Shown piece after piece: positions 51,766 through 60,582 of a stretch of DNA of 64,000 bases (positions are counted from its first letter, which is position 1; each line of letters opens with the position of its first letter). The stretch is from the NCBI GenBank assembly GCA_016191815.1, contig JACPVI010000048.1, forward strand, positions 62,001-126,000. The letters are read 5' to 3'. The DNA comes from Myxococcales bacterium. GTDB taxonomy: Bacteria > Myxococcota > Myxococcia > Myxococcales > Myxococcaceae. The notes beneath the pieces are model-generated. The model was given only the letters and a program-made list of their open reading frames with translations, was not told where the DNA came from and did not search any database. The position numbers and the translations under genes are program-made.

Positions 51766-53193
51766 ATGCGGCGTGGGCCAACCGTGGGCGCGGCGCTGGC
51801 GGCGGCGCTCTGTTGCGCGGAGGCCGCGGCGGCTCCGGGCAGCCTCTTCGACGACTTCGAGTCCGGCGACCTGACCCGCTGGAGCGGCGGTTGGCAACCG
51901 GCGCCGAGCAACTCGCTGAGCGCCAGCAAGGCGGCGGCCCACCGAGGCAGCTTCGGCCTCAGGCTCGTCGACGCGGACGGCAGCTCCGGGGCCGGCGGAC
52001 AGAACAATCTCGAGCACACCGTGAACGCGCTCACCGGCAGGTACCGCGCTCGCTTCTGGCTGCGCCTCTCGAGCTCCAACGGCCAGGGAATGGCGACCAT
52101 CGCCAAGGTGCTCAGCGATCAGGGTCAGGCAGTCGCAGACGTCAAGCTCCGCTTCCCGGGGGGAGCGGTCCTGCTCGCCGGCACCGACCTCGGAAGCGGC
52201 TACCTGGAGGAGGCCACCGCATCTCGCCTCGCGCTCGGCCAGTGGCACCTTCTCGAGCTGGAGCTGCAGGGAGTCGGCACCTCCGCCGGCCAGCGGCAGC
52301 TCTACGTCGACGGGGTGCTGCAGGCGACGACCGGCTCGCGGAACTGGAACGGCTGGTCGATAACCAAGTTCAACCTCGGCGAGCCCTGGTCGGACGCGCG
52401 GGAGTTCCAGGGGACGATCGACTTCGATGACGTGCGGGCGGGCCCCGAGTCGCACCCGAGCCGGCTGGCGCTGGCGGGAGCGTCGGAGGTGGCAGTGGGC
52501 CAGTGTGTCCCGCTGGCGGTGCAGCTTCGCAGCTCCTTCGGGGCGCAGGTGGCGCCACCCGGCATCTCGCTGGAGGTGCTGCTGGCCGCGACCGGCGCGG
52601 AGCTGAGCTTCCACGCCGAGGCAAGCTGCTCCCAACCGATCTCGACGGTCACCATCGGCCCGGGGGAAACCAGCGCCTCAGCGTTCGCCCTGCCGCAGAG
52701 CACCGGGCCGGCCCGGCTCGAAGCGCGGCACCCGGACCTGCTCCCGGATTCATTCAGTTTGAGCGTGCTCGCGCCGGTGGCCGCGGTGTCGCCGCCGGAG
52801 CAGGAAATCTCCTCCGGGGAGATCGCCACGCTCGACGCGAGCGCCTCGCGGCCGTCCACCGGCCACCTCATCACCGCTTACCTCTGGCGCCTCAGGCAGG
52901 GCCCCACCGGGGTCAGGCTCTCCGCAGAGGCGAAGCAGTCGCTCGCGCTGGAGGTTCCGGGGGACTACCGCTTCGAGCTGGCGGTCCAAGACTCGCTGGG
53001 GGGATTCTCCGCTCCGGTGACCGCACGAGTGAAGGTGGCAGGGGAGGTGTTCCATCCTAGAGAGCAGCTCCAGGGCTGCGGTGCCACCGCAGGCGCCCCG
53101 CTGGCATCGCTGCTCTCGCTCCTGGCTCTGCCTCTGCGTCGTCAGCTGCGCCGGGCGGCCAGCCGGTGCTTTCGCAACAGCCGCTTGAGGTAG
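51766..53193 (+). CDS. Secreted LamG/PKD-type protein with MYXO-CTERM-like tail
   Basis: A 475-residue exported protein. A signal peptide (about 1-23) is followed by a jelly-roll domain of about 190 residues (DDFESGDLTRWSGGW ... IDFDDVRAGP) like those binding sugars. Two immunoglobulin-like regions come next, the second with PKD-like spacing (about 350-430). The C-terminus has GCGATAG, a hydrophobic stretch and an RRQLRRAASR basic end, the MYXO-CTERM pattern. Surface attachment by myxosortase is inferred. It overlaps the end of the convergent sigma-54 activator gene by 52 bases. Confidence 0.82.
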   Translation: MRRGPTVGAALAAALCCAEAAAAPGSLFDDFESGDLTRWSGGWQPAPSNSLSASKAAAHRGSFGLRLVDADGSSGAGGQNNLEHTVNALTGRYRARFWLRLSSSNGQGMATIAKVLSDQGQAVADVKLRFPGGAVLLAGTDLGSGYLEEATASRLALGQWHLLELELQGVGTSAGQRQLYVDGVLQATTGSRNWNGWSITKFNLGEPWSDAREFQGTIDFDDVRAGPESHPSRLALAGASEVAVGQCVPLAVQLRSSFGAQVAPPGISLEVLLAATGAELSFHAEASCSQPISTVTIGPGETSASAFALPQSTGPARLEARHPDLLPDSFSLSVLAPVAAVSPPEQEISSGEIATLDASASRPSTGHLITAYLWRLRQGPTGVRLSAEAKQSLALEVPGDYRFELAVQDSLGGFSAPVTARVKVAGEVFHPREQLQGCGATAGAPLASLLSLLALPLRRQLRRAASRCFRNSRLR

Positions 53194-54458
53194 ACGCGAT
53201 CGATGCCGGCCTCCCGCGCCGCCCGCGAGAGGTTTCCCTGGTTGCGCCCGAGCAAGCCGGCCAGGTAGTCGCGCTCGAACGAGGCGATCAGCCGTTCCTT
53301 CGCTTCCTTGAAGGGGAGTCCAGGCTCAGAGGAGGCGGAGCGCGAAGGAGGCCCGGGCAAAGGCTCCAGCGGGGGCAGGACGCCCAGGCTGATCACCCGC
53401 TCGACGACGTTGCGCAGCTCCCGGACGTTTCCCGGCCAGGAGTAGCTCCGGAGCATCGCCCGCGTCTCCAGGCCGAGCTGGCTCGGCTCTTTCCCGAGCT
53501 GACGGAGAATCTCGTCGATGAGGAGCGGGACGTCTTCCGGCCGCTCGCGCAGAGGAGGCAGCACCACACAGGTGACGGCGAGCCGGTGGAAGAGGTCGGC
53601 GCGGAACCTCCCTTCCTGGACCTCGGCCTGAAGGTCGCGGTTGGTGGCGGAGATGATCCGGACGTCGCAGCGCCGGTAGGCGCCGTCGCCGACGCGCTTC
53701 ACCTCCCGCGCCTCCAGGACGCGCAAGAGCCGCGGCTGCAGCTCGAGCGGAAGCTCTCCCAGCTCGTCCAAGAACACCGTCCCGCCGCCGGCCCGCTCGA
53801 ATACTCCGGCCCGGTCGCAGGTGGCCCCGGTGAACGCCCCCTTCCGATGGCCGAACAGCTCCGCCTCGAACAGGGCCGGAGGCGAGGAGGCCAGGTCGCA
53901 CACCTCGAAGGGCCTCTTGGCGCGGCGGCTCTCCCGGTGGAGCGCTTCGGCGCACAGCTCCTTGCCGGTCCCGGTTTCGCCCTCGACGAGCACGTCGGCG
54001 TCGGCGAGGGCGAGCCGCTCCAGCAACGCGAACAGCTCGCGCATCCGCAGGCTCCGGCCGGTCAGCCTGCCGAACCGCTCCCGGGCGGAGGGGGCGATGG
54101 CCGGCGAAGGCGCGTTCGCCGGCAACACGCGCAAGACGGTGCGGCCGATCCGCAGCTCGGCCCCGGCCTTCACGCGCACCCGGGTGAAGGCGACCCCGTC
54201 GCAGGACGAGCCGTTGGTGGACTGGTTGTCGGTCACCACCAGGCCCTCGGGGAGCACGCCGATCTCCAGGTGAGTCCGCGAGACCGAGGAATCGGTGAGC
54301 ACCAGGTGGTTTCCCGGGTCGGTTCCGACGCGGTAGCTGCCCTCCTCAAGCGCGAGCTGGGCCCCGAAGTCCGGGCCGGAGGCGACCACCAGCCTGAGCT
54401 TGAGCGGCGGCTCGGCGTCGCCGGTGAGCACGTCGGTGGAGGGAGCGCGCGGGCTCAC
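53142..54458 (-). CDS. FHA-domain sigma-54 enhancer-binding activator
   Basis: A 438-residue regulator. The FHA domain (about 20-110: YRVGTDPGNHLVL, SSVSRTHLEIG, DNQSTNGSSCDG) reads phospho-threonine. The AAA+ domain has Walker A GETGTGKE, the sigma-54 contact loop GAFTGA, Walker B TVFLDELGELPLE and the sensor loop RIISATNRDL. A Fis-type helix-turn-helix closes it (NLSRAAREAGIDRVYLKRLL). It should activate sigma-54 promoters when bound by a Ser/Thr-kinase product. GTG 54458 overlaps the stop of the upstream lipoprotein gene (GTGA), so these are cotranscribed. An earlier TTG at 54467 is less likely. Confidence 0.92.
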   Translation of the reverse strand: MSPRAPSTDVLTGDAEPPLKLRLVVASGPDFGAQLALEEGSYRVGTDPGNHLVLTDSSVSRTHLEIGVLPEGLVVTDNQSTNGSSCDGVAFTRVRVKAGAELRIGRTVLRVLPANAPSPAIAPSARERFGRLTGRSLRMRELFALLERLALADADVLVEGETGTGKELCAEALHRESRRAKRPFEVCDLASSPPALFEAELFGHRKGAFTGATCDRAGVFERAGGGTVFLDELGELPLELQPRLLRVLEAREVKRVGDGAYRRCDVRIISATNRDLQAEVQEGRFRADLFHRLAVTCVVLPPLRERPEDVPLLIDEILRQLGKEPSQLGLETRAMLRSYSWPGNVRELRNVVERVISLGVLPPLEPLPGPPSRSASSEPGLPFKEAKERLIASFERDYLAGLLGRNQGNLSRAAREAGIDRVYLKRLLRKHRLAARRS

Positions 54459-54838
54459 GGCGGGCAATCGCAGAGCTGGATGACGGTCTCGGTGACCCGG
54501 TCCTCCCTCAGCGTGACGAGCTGGGAGCGCTCCGCCCAGGGCCGCGCCGTCTCCCCGCGGTACAGCGCGGTCGCCCCCAGAGAGAGGGCGCCCTCGCCGA
54601 GGTTCGCGCGGTTCCGGGTGGTGAGGGCCAGCTCGAGCGGAAAGGGGGGCCCGGCGGTGAGGTCATACCTCTGGTCGAAGACCTGGCTGGAGTCGGCGAG
54701 GCGCCGGGCGGTCAGCCGCAGGCCGTCGCATTCATCGGGCACCAGCAGCGGGGCCTCGATTCGCACCCAGAGCGCGGCGATGGGCTCGCCGCAGCCCGCG
54801 CAGAGGAGCCACCAGAGGAGAGCCCAGCGCCTCACCAT
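54455..54838 (-). CDS. Small lipoprotein of unknown function
   Basis: A 127-residue lipoprotein: signal MVRRWALLWWLLCAGC with the lipobox at C16. The mature part has a beta-rich look (LRLTARRLADSSQVFDQRYDL) and a Cys pair at the C-terminus (QLCDCPP). No family is recognised. It lies between the TPR gene (7-base overlap) and the FHA activator, so the three form one operon. Confidence 0.7.
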   Translation of the reverse strand: MVRRWALLWWLLCAGCGEPIAALWVRIEAPLLVPDECDGLRLTARRLADSSQVFDQRYDLTAGPPFPLELALTTRNRANLGEGALSLGATALYRGETARPWAERSQLVTLREDRVTETVIQLCDCPP

Positions 54839-55344
54839 AGCTCTCCGTTCGGCAGGTTGCCCCGGGGGACTCGAGGGCGCTGTCCCAGGTAGACCGCCGA
54901 GCCGGCGCCCACCGCCACCACCGCGGCCACCGTCCAGATGACCCAGCCAAGCTTGCCCTCGGCTCTCGGAGCGGGCTCCGGAGGGGGGGGTGGCGTGGCC
55001 GCGAGGGCAGGGGGCGGACCGCGCCGGCGTTGCGCCTCGGCGAACAGGCCCAGGAGCTTGGGGCTCGCCTTGGGTCCTGGATCGTACGCGGGGTCCGCCT
55101 CGAGGGCGCGCTCGAAGGCGGCGATGGCCGCGGGGGAGTCATCGAAGGCCGCGTGGGCGAAGGCCTGCAACTCGCAGGCGCGGACCTCTTGCTCGCGGGT
55201 GAGCTGACCTTCCAGGGCGCGGCCGAGCGGGGCGAGCAGGTGCTGGTAGCGGCCCTCCTTGAAGGCCCGCTCGGCTTCGGCGAGGTCCGGGTGCTCCTCG
55301 CCCGAGGCCATTGCCAGTGCGAGCAGCAGCGCAAGCGTCGGCAT
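54832..55344 (-). CDS. TPR-like membrane protein
   Basis: A 170-residue protein. A signal-like N-terminus (MPTLALLLALAMASGEE) leads to TPR-like helices (AERAFKEGRYQHLLAPLGRAL; AIAAFERALEADPAYDPG), a Pro-rich linker and a C-terminal membrane helix (VIWTVAAVVAVGAGSAVYLG). This layout is common in myxobacterial genes next to Ser/Thr kinases. The start is ATG 55344. It is the first gene of the TPR-lipoprotein-FHA operon and has a good promoter just upstream. Confidence 0.75.
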   Translation of the reverse strand: MPTLALLLALAMASGEEHPDLAEAERAFKEGRYQHLLAPLGRALEGQLTREQEVRACELQAFAHAAFDDSPAAIAAFERALEADPAYDPGPKASPKLLGLFAEAQRRRGPPPALAATPPPPPEPAPRAEGKLGWVIWTVAAVVAVGAGSAVYLGQRPRVPRGNLPNGELW

Positions 55345-55352
55345 CCGCCGTG

Positions 55353-55382
55353 ACGGTAGGGAAGCCTCCTCGGAGCTGTCAA
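55353..55382 (-). promoter_or_regulatory. Promoter TTGACA-18-TACCGT ahead of the TPR/FHA operon
   Basis: On the minus strand TTGACA (55382-55377), an 18-base spacer and TACCGT (55358-55353) are followed after 8 bases by ATG 55344. The transcript would carry at most one or two bases before the start codon. It lies back to back with the element of the kinase gene. Confidence 0.5.
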
Positions 55383-55391
55383 CGGCGGCCC

Positions 55392-55397
55392 TATGAT
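55392..55397 (+). promoter_or_regulatory. TATGAT -10-like element 6 bases before the kinase start
   Basis: TATGAT (five of six bases) is followed by GGGGCC and GTG 55404. The message would be leaderless. No good -35 is seen. GGGG could also act as a very close ribosome-binding site. Confidence 0.35.
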
Positions 55398-55403
55398 GGG
55401 GCC

Positions 55404-57101
55404 GTGGGCTCCGAGCTCTCCTTCGGTCGGTACCGGCTGCTCGAGCGCATCGCCGTGGGCGGGATGGCGGAGATCTTTCTCGCCAAGGTGAAGGGAGAAG
55501 CCGGGTTCGAGAAGACCTGCGTGGTGAAGCGGGTGCTGCCACACCTGGCGGCCAACCCGGAGTTCGTCCGGATGTTCCTCGACGAGGCCCGGCTGGCGGC
55601 GCAGCTGAATCACCCGGGGATCGTGCAGATCTTCGACCTGGGGAGGCAACACGACGACTACTTCATCGCCATGGAGCACCTGGTGGGCGAAGACGGCTCG
55701 GCCGTTCTCTCCAAGGCGCGGGAAGCGGGAGCGGGCGTCCCGGTCGACGTGGCGGTGAAGGTGATCTGCGCCGCGGCCGAGGCGCTCCACTACGCCCACG
55801 AGCTGCGCGATGAGCAAGGCACGCCGCTGGCGATCGTGCATCGCGACGTGTCGCCCTCGAACCTCTTCGTCACCTGCCAGGGGGTGGTGAAGGTGCTGGA
55901 CTTCGGCATCGCCCGCGCCGAGTCGAGGGCGCAGCGCACCGAGCCGGGCCAGCTCAAGGGGAAAGCGGCGTACATGGCGCCGGAGCAGGTTTCCCTCGAG
56001 GAGATCGACCGCCGCGCGGACGTCTGGGCCCTGGGAGTGTGTCTCGACGAGCTATTGACCGGTGAGCGGCTGTTCCAACGGCCGACGCTGTCGGAGACTG
56101 CGATCAGCGTCTGCAAAGCCGCCATCCGCCCGCCGAGTGTGGTGAGGCCGGAGCTTCCTGTGGGCCTGGACGGGGTGGTGGCGCGCGCCCTCACGAGGGA
56201 CGCCGCGAGGCGGCTGCCGACCGCGCTCGCGCTGCGGGACGAGCTCGAGCCCTACTTGGGATCGGCGGGGGTCCGGCTCGACGAGTACCTGGAGCGACTC
56301 TTCGGCCGCGAGCACCTCCGGCGCCGCAGCGCCGGGCTTTCCTCTTCGAGGGGGGACCACACCGAGCGGCTTGTTGAGCCGGCGCGGACAAAAGCGTCGA
56401 CCATGACCGTTCGAGGCCCGGCTCCGGGCAGGCGATGGACCTGGCTCGGCCTCGGTGCAATCGCCGCCGGCGTCCTCTCGGTGCTGGCGGCGCAGTGGCC
56501 GCTGGAGGGAACGCAAGCTCCCCCATCGCACCTGCAGCCGCCGCTGCCAGCGCGGCCACCGCTGCAGGCACCCCGGCCGCAACCGGAGCCACCGCCGCAA
56601 CTGCCTCAGCCGGGGCCTGCGCCCAAGCCGCAAGCGGCGGCGACTCCGGCTCCGCCGGCCCCTGCGCAGACTCGGGCCTCGCCGCGCGGAGCGCCGAGGC
56701 ATGCCCTGCTGTCTTTGACCTCAAATGTTCCGGCGGTCGGCTACCTGGACGGGGTCCGGCTTGGGGCGCTGCCCATCTCCCGGGCCCGGGCGAGTGCCGG
56801 AGCGCACCGAATCCGGGTGGCGAGCGAGGAGCTGGCGGTCTCGAGGAGCAAGAGGCTCACGCTCAAGCCGGGGGAGGAGGCGGCCGCCCACTTCGCCTTC
56901 GAGAAGGGGACGCTGAACGTGAACGCGGATCCCTGGGCCGACGTCTGGCTGGACGGACTGCCGGTCGGCCAGACGCCTCTTTCGCGCCAGCTGTGGGAAG
57001 GCCGGCACCGGCTCAGGCTGGTGGGCCCCGCAGGAGAGAAGTCCCTCACCGTCGAGGTGATCGCCGGGAAGATGGTGGTGGTGCAAGAGAAGCTTCCTTG
57101 A
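55404..57101 (+). CDS. Ser/Thr protein kinase with C-terminal PEGA domains
   Basis: A 565-residue Hanks-type kinase. Kinase domain about 8-275: Gly loop AVGGMAEIFLAK, VVKRVL lysine, HRDVSPSN (catalytic loop Asp kept, loop Lys replaced by Ser), DFG, KGKAAYMAPEQ. A membrane helix near 350-370 is followed by a Pro/Ala-rich stretch and two PEGA-type domains (about 430-565; GYLDGVRLGALPIS and VWLDGLPVGQTPL), which are expected outside the membrane. PEGA domains are thought to sit in the periplasm. Divergent to the TPR-lipoprotein-FHA operon, so kinase and FHA activator probably form one pathway (inference). Confidence 0.9.
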   Translation: MGSELSFGRYRLLERIAVGGMAEIFLAKVKGEAGFEKTCVVKRVLPHLAANPEFVRMFLDEARLAAQLNHPGIVQIFDLGRQHDDYFIAMEHLVGEDGSAVLSKAREAGAGVPVDVAVKVICAAAEALHYAHELRDEQGTPLAIVHRDVSPSNLFVTCQGVVKVLDFGIARAESRAQRTEPGQLKGKAAYMAPEQVSLEEIDRRADVWALGVCLDELLTGERLFQRPTLSETAISVCKAAIRPPSVVRPELPVGLDGVVARALTRDAARRLPTALALRDELEPYLGSAGVRLDEYLERLFGREHLRRRSAGLSSSRGDHTERLVEPARTKASTMTVRGPAPGRRWTWLGLGAIAAGVLSVLAAQWPLEGTQAPPSHLQPPLPARPPLQAPRPQPEPPPQLPQPGPAPKPQAAATPAPPAPAQTRASPRGAPRHALLSLTSNVPAVGYLDGVRLGALPISRARASAGAHRIRVASEELAVSRSKRLTLKPGEEAAAHFAFEKGTLNVNADPWADVWLDGLPVGQTPLSRQLWEGRHRLRLVGPAGEKSLTVEVIAGKMVVVQEKLP

Positions 57102-57125
57102 AGCAATCCGCGCCGAGCCCGGAAG

Positions 57126-59411
57126 TCAGATGTACCCGAAGCGCCGCCGGAGCACCCACTCGGCGCCGAGCAGGCCCACCAGGAGCAGGAGGTAATACCA
57201 CCGGTCCCACAGCGGCTGGTCCTTGCTCCTCCCCACCTCCACCAGGGGAGGATCCAACAGCGGCAGCTCCGGCATCGAGGACAGCGGCAACCGGAACGCC
57301 TCGCCACCGGTGGCCTTCGCTACCTGCGAGAGCAGGTCCGGCCTCACCGAGGCGTCGGCCAGCTCCGGCCCCACCGCCCGCACCGCCACCGCGTCCTCTC
57401 CCTCCCCGAGCGAGCGCTCCCCTTTTCGCGCCGTCCCGAGCAGCCGGTAGGCCCCCGGCTCCGGGGGAGGAAACTCCACCCGCGCCACCCCATCCATCCC
57501 CGCCGTCGCCGACTGGGTCGCCACCACCTTCCCCGCCGCCACCGAATAGAGGTCCACCTTCACCTCCGCCTGCGCCGCCGGCTGATAGTCCGGAAGCCGC
57601 GCCGCCACCATCGCCGCCACCGGCTTGCCCGGCTCCACCGAGGCCGGATCCGCCGTCACCCGGAGCGTCGTCAGATCCGGATCCCTCACCAGCCAGCGCA
57701 GCGCGTTCCCCCAGAAGCGGTCGTACCGCCGCGACTGCGAGCCCTCCGCGTGCGAGGTGAAGGCCCAGTACCAGCTCGAATCCACCGCCAGCGCCAACGC
57801 CCTGCCCCGCCCGTAGTCCCAGAGCGCCAGCACCGGGGCGTTCTTCCCCTCCACCACCGCGAAGGGGTGCTCGAGGAGCACCGTCGCCCCCGGCTTCGCC
57901 CGGGTGATGTTCGCGCCGGGAAGCTGCGGCAAGGTGCTCCAGGCCGCGTCGGTGCTGATCGAGCCCGAGGCCAAGGCCGTCACCGGGTGGCGAAGCCCCT
58001 CCGGCGTCAGCCGCGGGCGGAAGTCCGCGAGGTCCGCCGCTGCCGCCGGCTCCACCGGCATCGCGTTGCCCAGCACCGCGAACCTCGCCCTCCCCTCCCC
58101 GAAGGCGTGGTCCCCGCCGATCATCGCGAACGCCCCTCCCCCGTGCACGTACCGGTCGAGGTTCCGCTCGTAGCGCTCGATCGACAGCTGCGGATCGGTG
58201 TAGCCAAAGTTCTGGAATACCACCACATCGAAGGTGTGCAGCTTGGTCTCGAAGATCTCATCCATCGGGAAGGGGATGAGCGAGAGCTCCCGGTCCTGGT
58301 TCACCACCATCGGGTCGTCGGACATCGTGCGGAGGATGTAGAAGCTGATCAGGTCCACGTTGGGGTCCTGCCGAAGCAGCCCGCGGAGGAACCGCTCGTC
58401 CCACGAAGGCCGGCCCACCACCAGGAGCACCCGCACCCGGTCGCGGATTACTTTTAGGGCGAAGGAGCGGCTGTTGTTCTCCGCCACCGCCTCGTCGGGG
58501 AACACCGGCATCGCCACCGTGTAGACGAACCTCCCGGTCTGATCGGGCGTGAAGCTGAAAGACACCGTCTGCAAGTCGTCGGGGCTGTGGAAGCTGATGC
58601 CCTTGCTCGCCACCACCTGCCCCTCGCGGCGGAGCACCACCCCCACCTGCCTCCCCTTGAAGAGGCGGCCCCGCACCTCCACCTCCACCGCGATCGAGTT
58701 CCGCACGAAGGCGAAGTCGTCGACCTTCACGTTCTCGATCGCCAGGTCGCGCAGGTTCTCCTTGCCGGCGAGGAAGGTGGACACCGGCACCTCGAGGTCC
58801 GAGAGCGCCGACTTGGCTCTCCCCGCCACCCCGGAGGCCAACTCCGCGTTGTCCGCCCCGTCGCTCAAGAGCAGCACCCCGGAGAGCTTCCGGGAGGTGG
58901 CTCCCTGCTCCCCCGCCTTGATGGCCCGAAGCGCCGAGAGGAGATCCGTGCGAGCAGCCCGCGGCGGCTGCTCGCGGATTAGCTGCGCGGTGAGCGGCGA
59001 CAGCTCGGGATCGAACCCGAACACCTCCACGGTGAACCGGTCCTTCATTCCCTCGAACTGCCGCAGGAGCTGCTCCACCGCGTCCGCCACCTGGGCGGAG
59101 CGGCTCTGGCCCTGCGGCTCGACCGGGAAGCCCATCGAGGCCGAGCGGTCCACCAGCACCGCCACCCGGTTCTTCACCCGCGCCACCTGGAGGTTTCGGA
59201 TTCCCGGCTCCAGGAGGAAGAACGCCGCGCACAGCCCCGCTCCCGCCCGGAGCGCCCACAGGAGAATCCTCCGCCGCCGCGAGGGCTCCCTGAAAAGCCC
59301 CATCGCCGCCAAGAGCACCCCCAGGAGCGCGCCCAGGAGCAAGAGCGCCAACAGCCACGAAGGCAAAGGCGAGAGGCTCACCAGCTTCCAGGCGTTGTAG
59401 CTCGGGCTCAT
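57126..59411 (-). CDS. VWA / glutamine-amidotransferase-like membrane protein
   Basis: A 761-residue membrane protein. Two N-terminal helices (about 15-75), then a von Willebrand A domain with the metal motif DRSASMG near 88 and a DGADN segment, a beta-sandwich region, and a class I glutamine amidotransferase-like fold (VVVFQNFGY, GGAFAMIGGDHAF) without an obvious catalytic Cys. A last helix and a basic end (RRRFGYI) close it. The pattern is common next to DUF4159 and MoxR genes in bacteria; function is not established. DUF4159 starts 18 bases upstream in the same operon. Confidence 0.82.
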   Translation of the reverse strand: MSPSYNAWKLVSLSPLPSWLLALLLLGALLGVLLAAMGLFREPSRRRRILLWALRAGAGLCAAFFLLEPGIRNLQVARVKNRVAVLVDRSASMGFPVEPQGQSRSAQVADAVEQLLRQFEGMKDRFTVEVFGFDPELSPLTAQLIREQPPRAARTDLLSALRAIKAGEQGATSRKLSGVLLLSDGADNAELASGVAGRAKSALSDLEVPVSTFLAGKENLRDLAIENVKVDDFAFVRNSIAVEVEVRGRLFKGRQVGVVLRREGQVVASKGISFHSPDDLQTVSFSFTPDQTGRFVYTVAMPVFPDEAVAENNSRSFALKVIRDRVRVLLVVGRPSWDERFLRGLLRQDPNVDLISFYILRTMSDDPMVVNQDRELSLIPFPMDEIFETKLHTFDVVVFQNFGYTDPQLSIERYERNLDRYVHGGGAFAMIGGDHAFGEGRARFAVLGNAMPVEPAAAADLADFRPRLTPEGLRHPVTALASGSISTDAAWSTLPQLPGANITRAKPGATVLLEHPFAVVEGKNAPVLALWDYGRGRALALAVDSSWYWAFTSHAEGSQSRRYDRFWGNALRWLVRDPDLTTLRVTADPASVEPGKPVAAMVAARLPDYQPAAQAEVKVDLYSVAAGKVVATQSATAGMDGVARVEFPPPEPGAYRLLGTARKGERSLGEGEDAVAVRAVGPELADASVRPDLLSQVAKATGGEAFRLPLSSMPELPLLDPPLVEVGRSKDQPLWDRWYYLLLLVGLLGAEWVLRRRFGYI

Positions 59412-59429
59412 GGCGGAGGCTCGCCCACG

Positions 59430-60176
59430 CTACCTCCGCTTCTGCATGATGAGCGGCAGGTGCACCGCGTCGTCCTTGTAGTCCAGGCAGAGGGCGTACA
59501 TGCAAATGTTGATGCCCAGCCGATAGGCCATCTCCCGCTGGCCGTCGCCGCCCGGGGAGACCTCGAGCTCGTAGTCCCCGCCGTCGTCGCGGCTCCAGGC
59601 GCCGGCGAGATCGTTCTGCGAGTACATCACCGCCGCCCGCTTGTTGAGGCTGCACGCCTCGAGGTACGGCTTCTGCAGCAGCCTGCCCGGTGCGGCGTCG
59701 AGCATGAAGAAGCTCTTGAACACCACGTGGGTCGCCGGCAGCGGCGAGAGCGGCGCCTGGGGGAGCACCCGCGCCATCTCCCTTCGGAAGCTGGCGTCGA
59801 AGCCGGAGCCGTCGGAGCCGTCGTTGGCGTCGGCGAGCAGAAAGCCCCCGAAGGTGAGGTAGCGGCGGAGGGTCTCCGCCTCCTCCACCTCCAAGGGCGG
59901 CAGCTCTCCGTCTCCGCCCAGGTAGAGAAAGGGATGCTCGAACAGCTTCGGGCTGGAGAGGCGGAGGGGGCGGGCGTCCGCCACCACCTCCACCGAGGTC
60001 CTCCGCTGAAGCTCCCACGCCAGCCGGCGGAGCCCGGAGAGCCGGGCGTCCCATTTGCCCTTGTGCTGCGCCACCGCCGGGATGAAGCGCGCGCTGTCGC
60101 CGAAGGCGAGGGCCTGCCTGGCGAACGGCAGCGCTCCGAGCGCCCCGAGCAGGCACCGCCGCGACAGGCTGGACAT
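59430..60176 (-). CDS. DUF4159 protein with Tat-type signal
   Basis: A 248-residue exported protein. The N-terminus SSLSRRCLLGALGAL is a twin-arginine-like signal ending near ALA. The remainder matches DUF4159 (RPLRLSSPKLFEHPFLYLGG, GGFLLADANDG, HLPLIMQKRR) with a gatase-like flavodoxin fold. Members are often paired with VWA membrane proteins, as here. Folded export by the Tat path is inferred only from the signal. The stop lies 18 bases before the VWA gene start. Confidence 0.8.
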   Translation of the reverse strand: MSSLSRRCLLGALGALPFARQALAFGDSARFIPAVAQHKGKWDARLSGLRRLAWELQRRTSVEVVADARPLRLSSPKLFEHPFLYLGGDGELPPLEVEEAETLRRYLTFGGFLLADANDGSDGSGFDASFRREMARVLPQAPLSPLPATHVVFKSFFMLDAAPGRLLQKPYLEACSLNKRAAVMYSQNDLAGAWSRDDGGDYELEVSPGGDGQREMAYRLGINICMYALCLDYKDDAVHLPLIMQKRR

Positions 60177-60183
60177 GCGCGCC

Positions 60184-60189
60184 TATATA
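60184..60189 (-). promoter_or_regulatory. TATATA element 7 bases before the DUF4159 start
   Basis: On the minus strand TATATA is followed by GGCGCGC and ATG 60176, with no ribosome-binding site. A second TATATG at 60217-60222 faces the other way ahead of GTG 60231. The 54-base divergent region thus holds two AT-rich boxes close to both start codons. Confidence 0.3.
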
Positions 60190-60216
60190 CCGTCGACTGG
60201 CCGCGCAATTCCCCGA

Positions 60217-60222
60217 TATATG
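60217..60222 (+). promoter_or_regulatory. TATATG -10-like element before the tail-anchored protein
   Basis: TCGACT (60193-60198), an 18-base spacer and TATATG (60217-60222) are followed after 8 bases by GTG 60231. Weak but well spaced. It is divergent to the DUF4159 promoter. Confidence 0.3.
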
Positions 60223-60230
60223 AGCCCTCC

Positions 60231-60575
60231 GTGGCCAAGGGAGGACAGAGGAAGAAGGGCGAAGAGCACGCGCGCGGCTCCAAGTCGTCGCTGCTCCGGT
60301 TGGCCTTCGAGGCCTACGAGGCGGGCGATGTGGTGATGGCGCGGCGGGCGGCCCACCGAGTGCTGAGCGAGAAGGAGCCTGCTTCCGACGCCGAGGCCCG
60401 CGAGCTGGCCAAGTCGCTCTTCGCCCCCGGCAAGGAGAAGGAGAAACCCACCGCCAAGGAGGTGGCGGAGGAAATCCTCTCCCGCACCGAGGTGCCGAGG
60501 AAGGCGTACTTGTTCGCCGCCATCGCCGCGGCGATCATCCTCCTCATGCTTGCTCTCGCCGCCTTCCGGAGCTGA
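60231..60575 (+). CDS. Small tail-anchored membrane protein
   Basis: A 114-residue protein: a basic start (VAKGGQRKKGEEHARGSKSS), two helices of TPR-like character (LLRLAFEAYEAGDVVMARRAAHRVL), a charged stretch and a C-terminal membrane helix (AYLFAAIAAAIILLMLALAAF). The frame's start could lie earlier, but GTG 60231 begins the conserved-looking part. Function unknown. The next gene follows after 7 bases. Confidence 0.65.
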   Translation: MAKGGQRKKGEEHARGSKSSLLRLAFEAYEAGDVVMARRAAHRVLSEKEPASDAEARELAKSLFAPGKEKEKPTAKEVAEEILSRTEVPRKAYLFAAIAAAIILLMLALAAFRS

Positions 60576-60582
60576 CTCGGCC

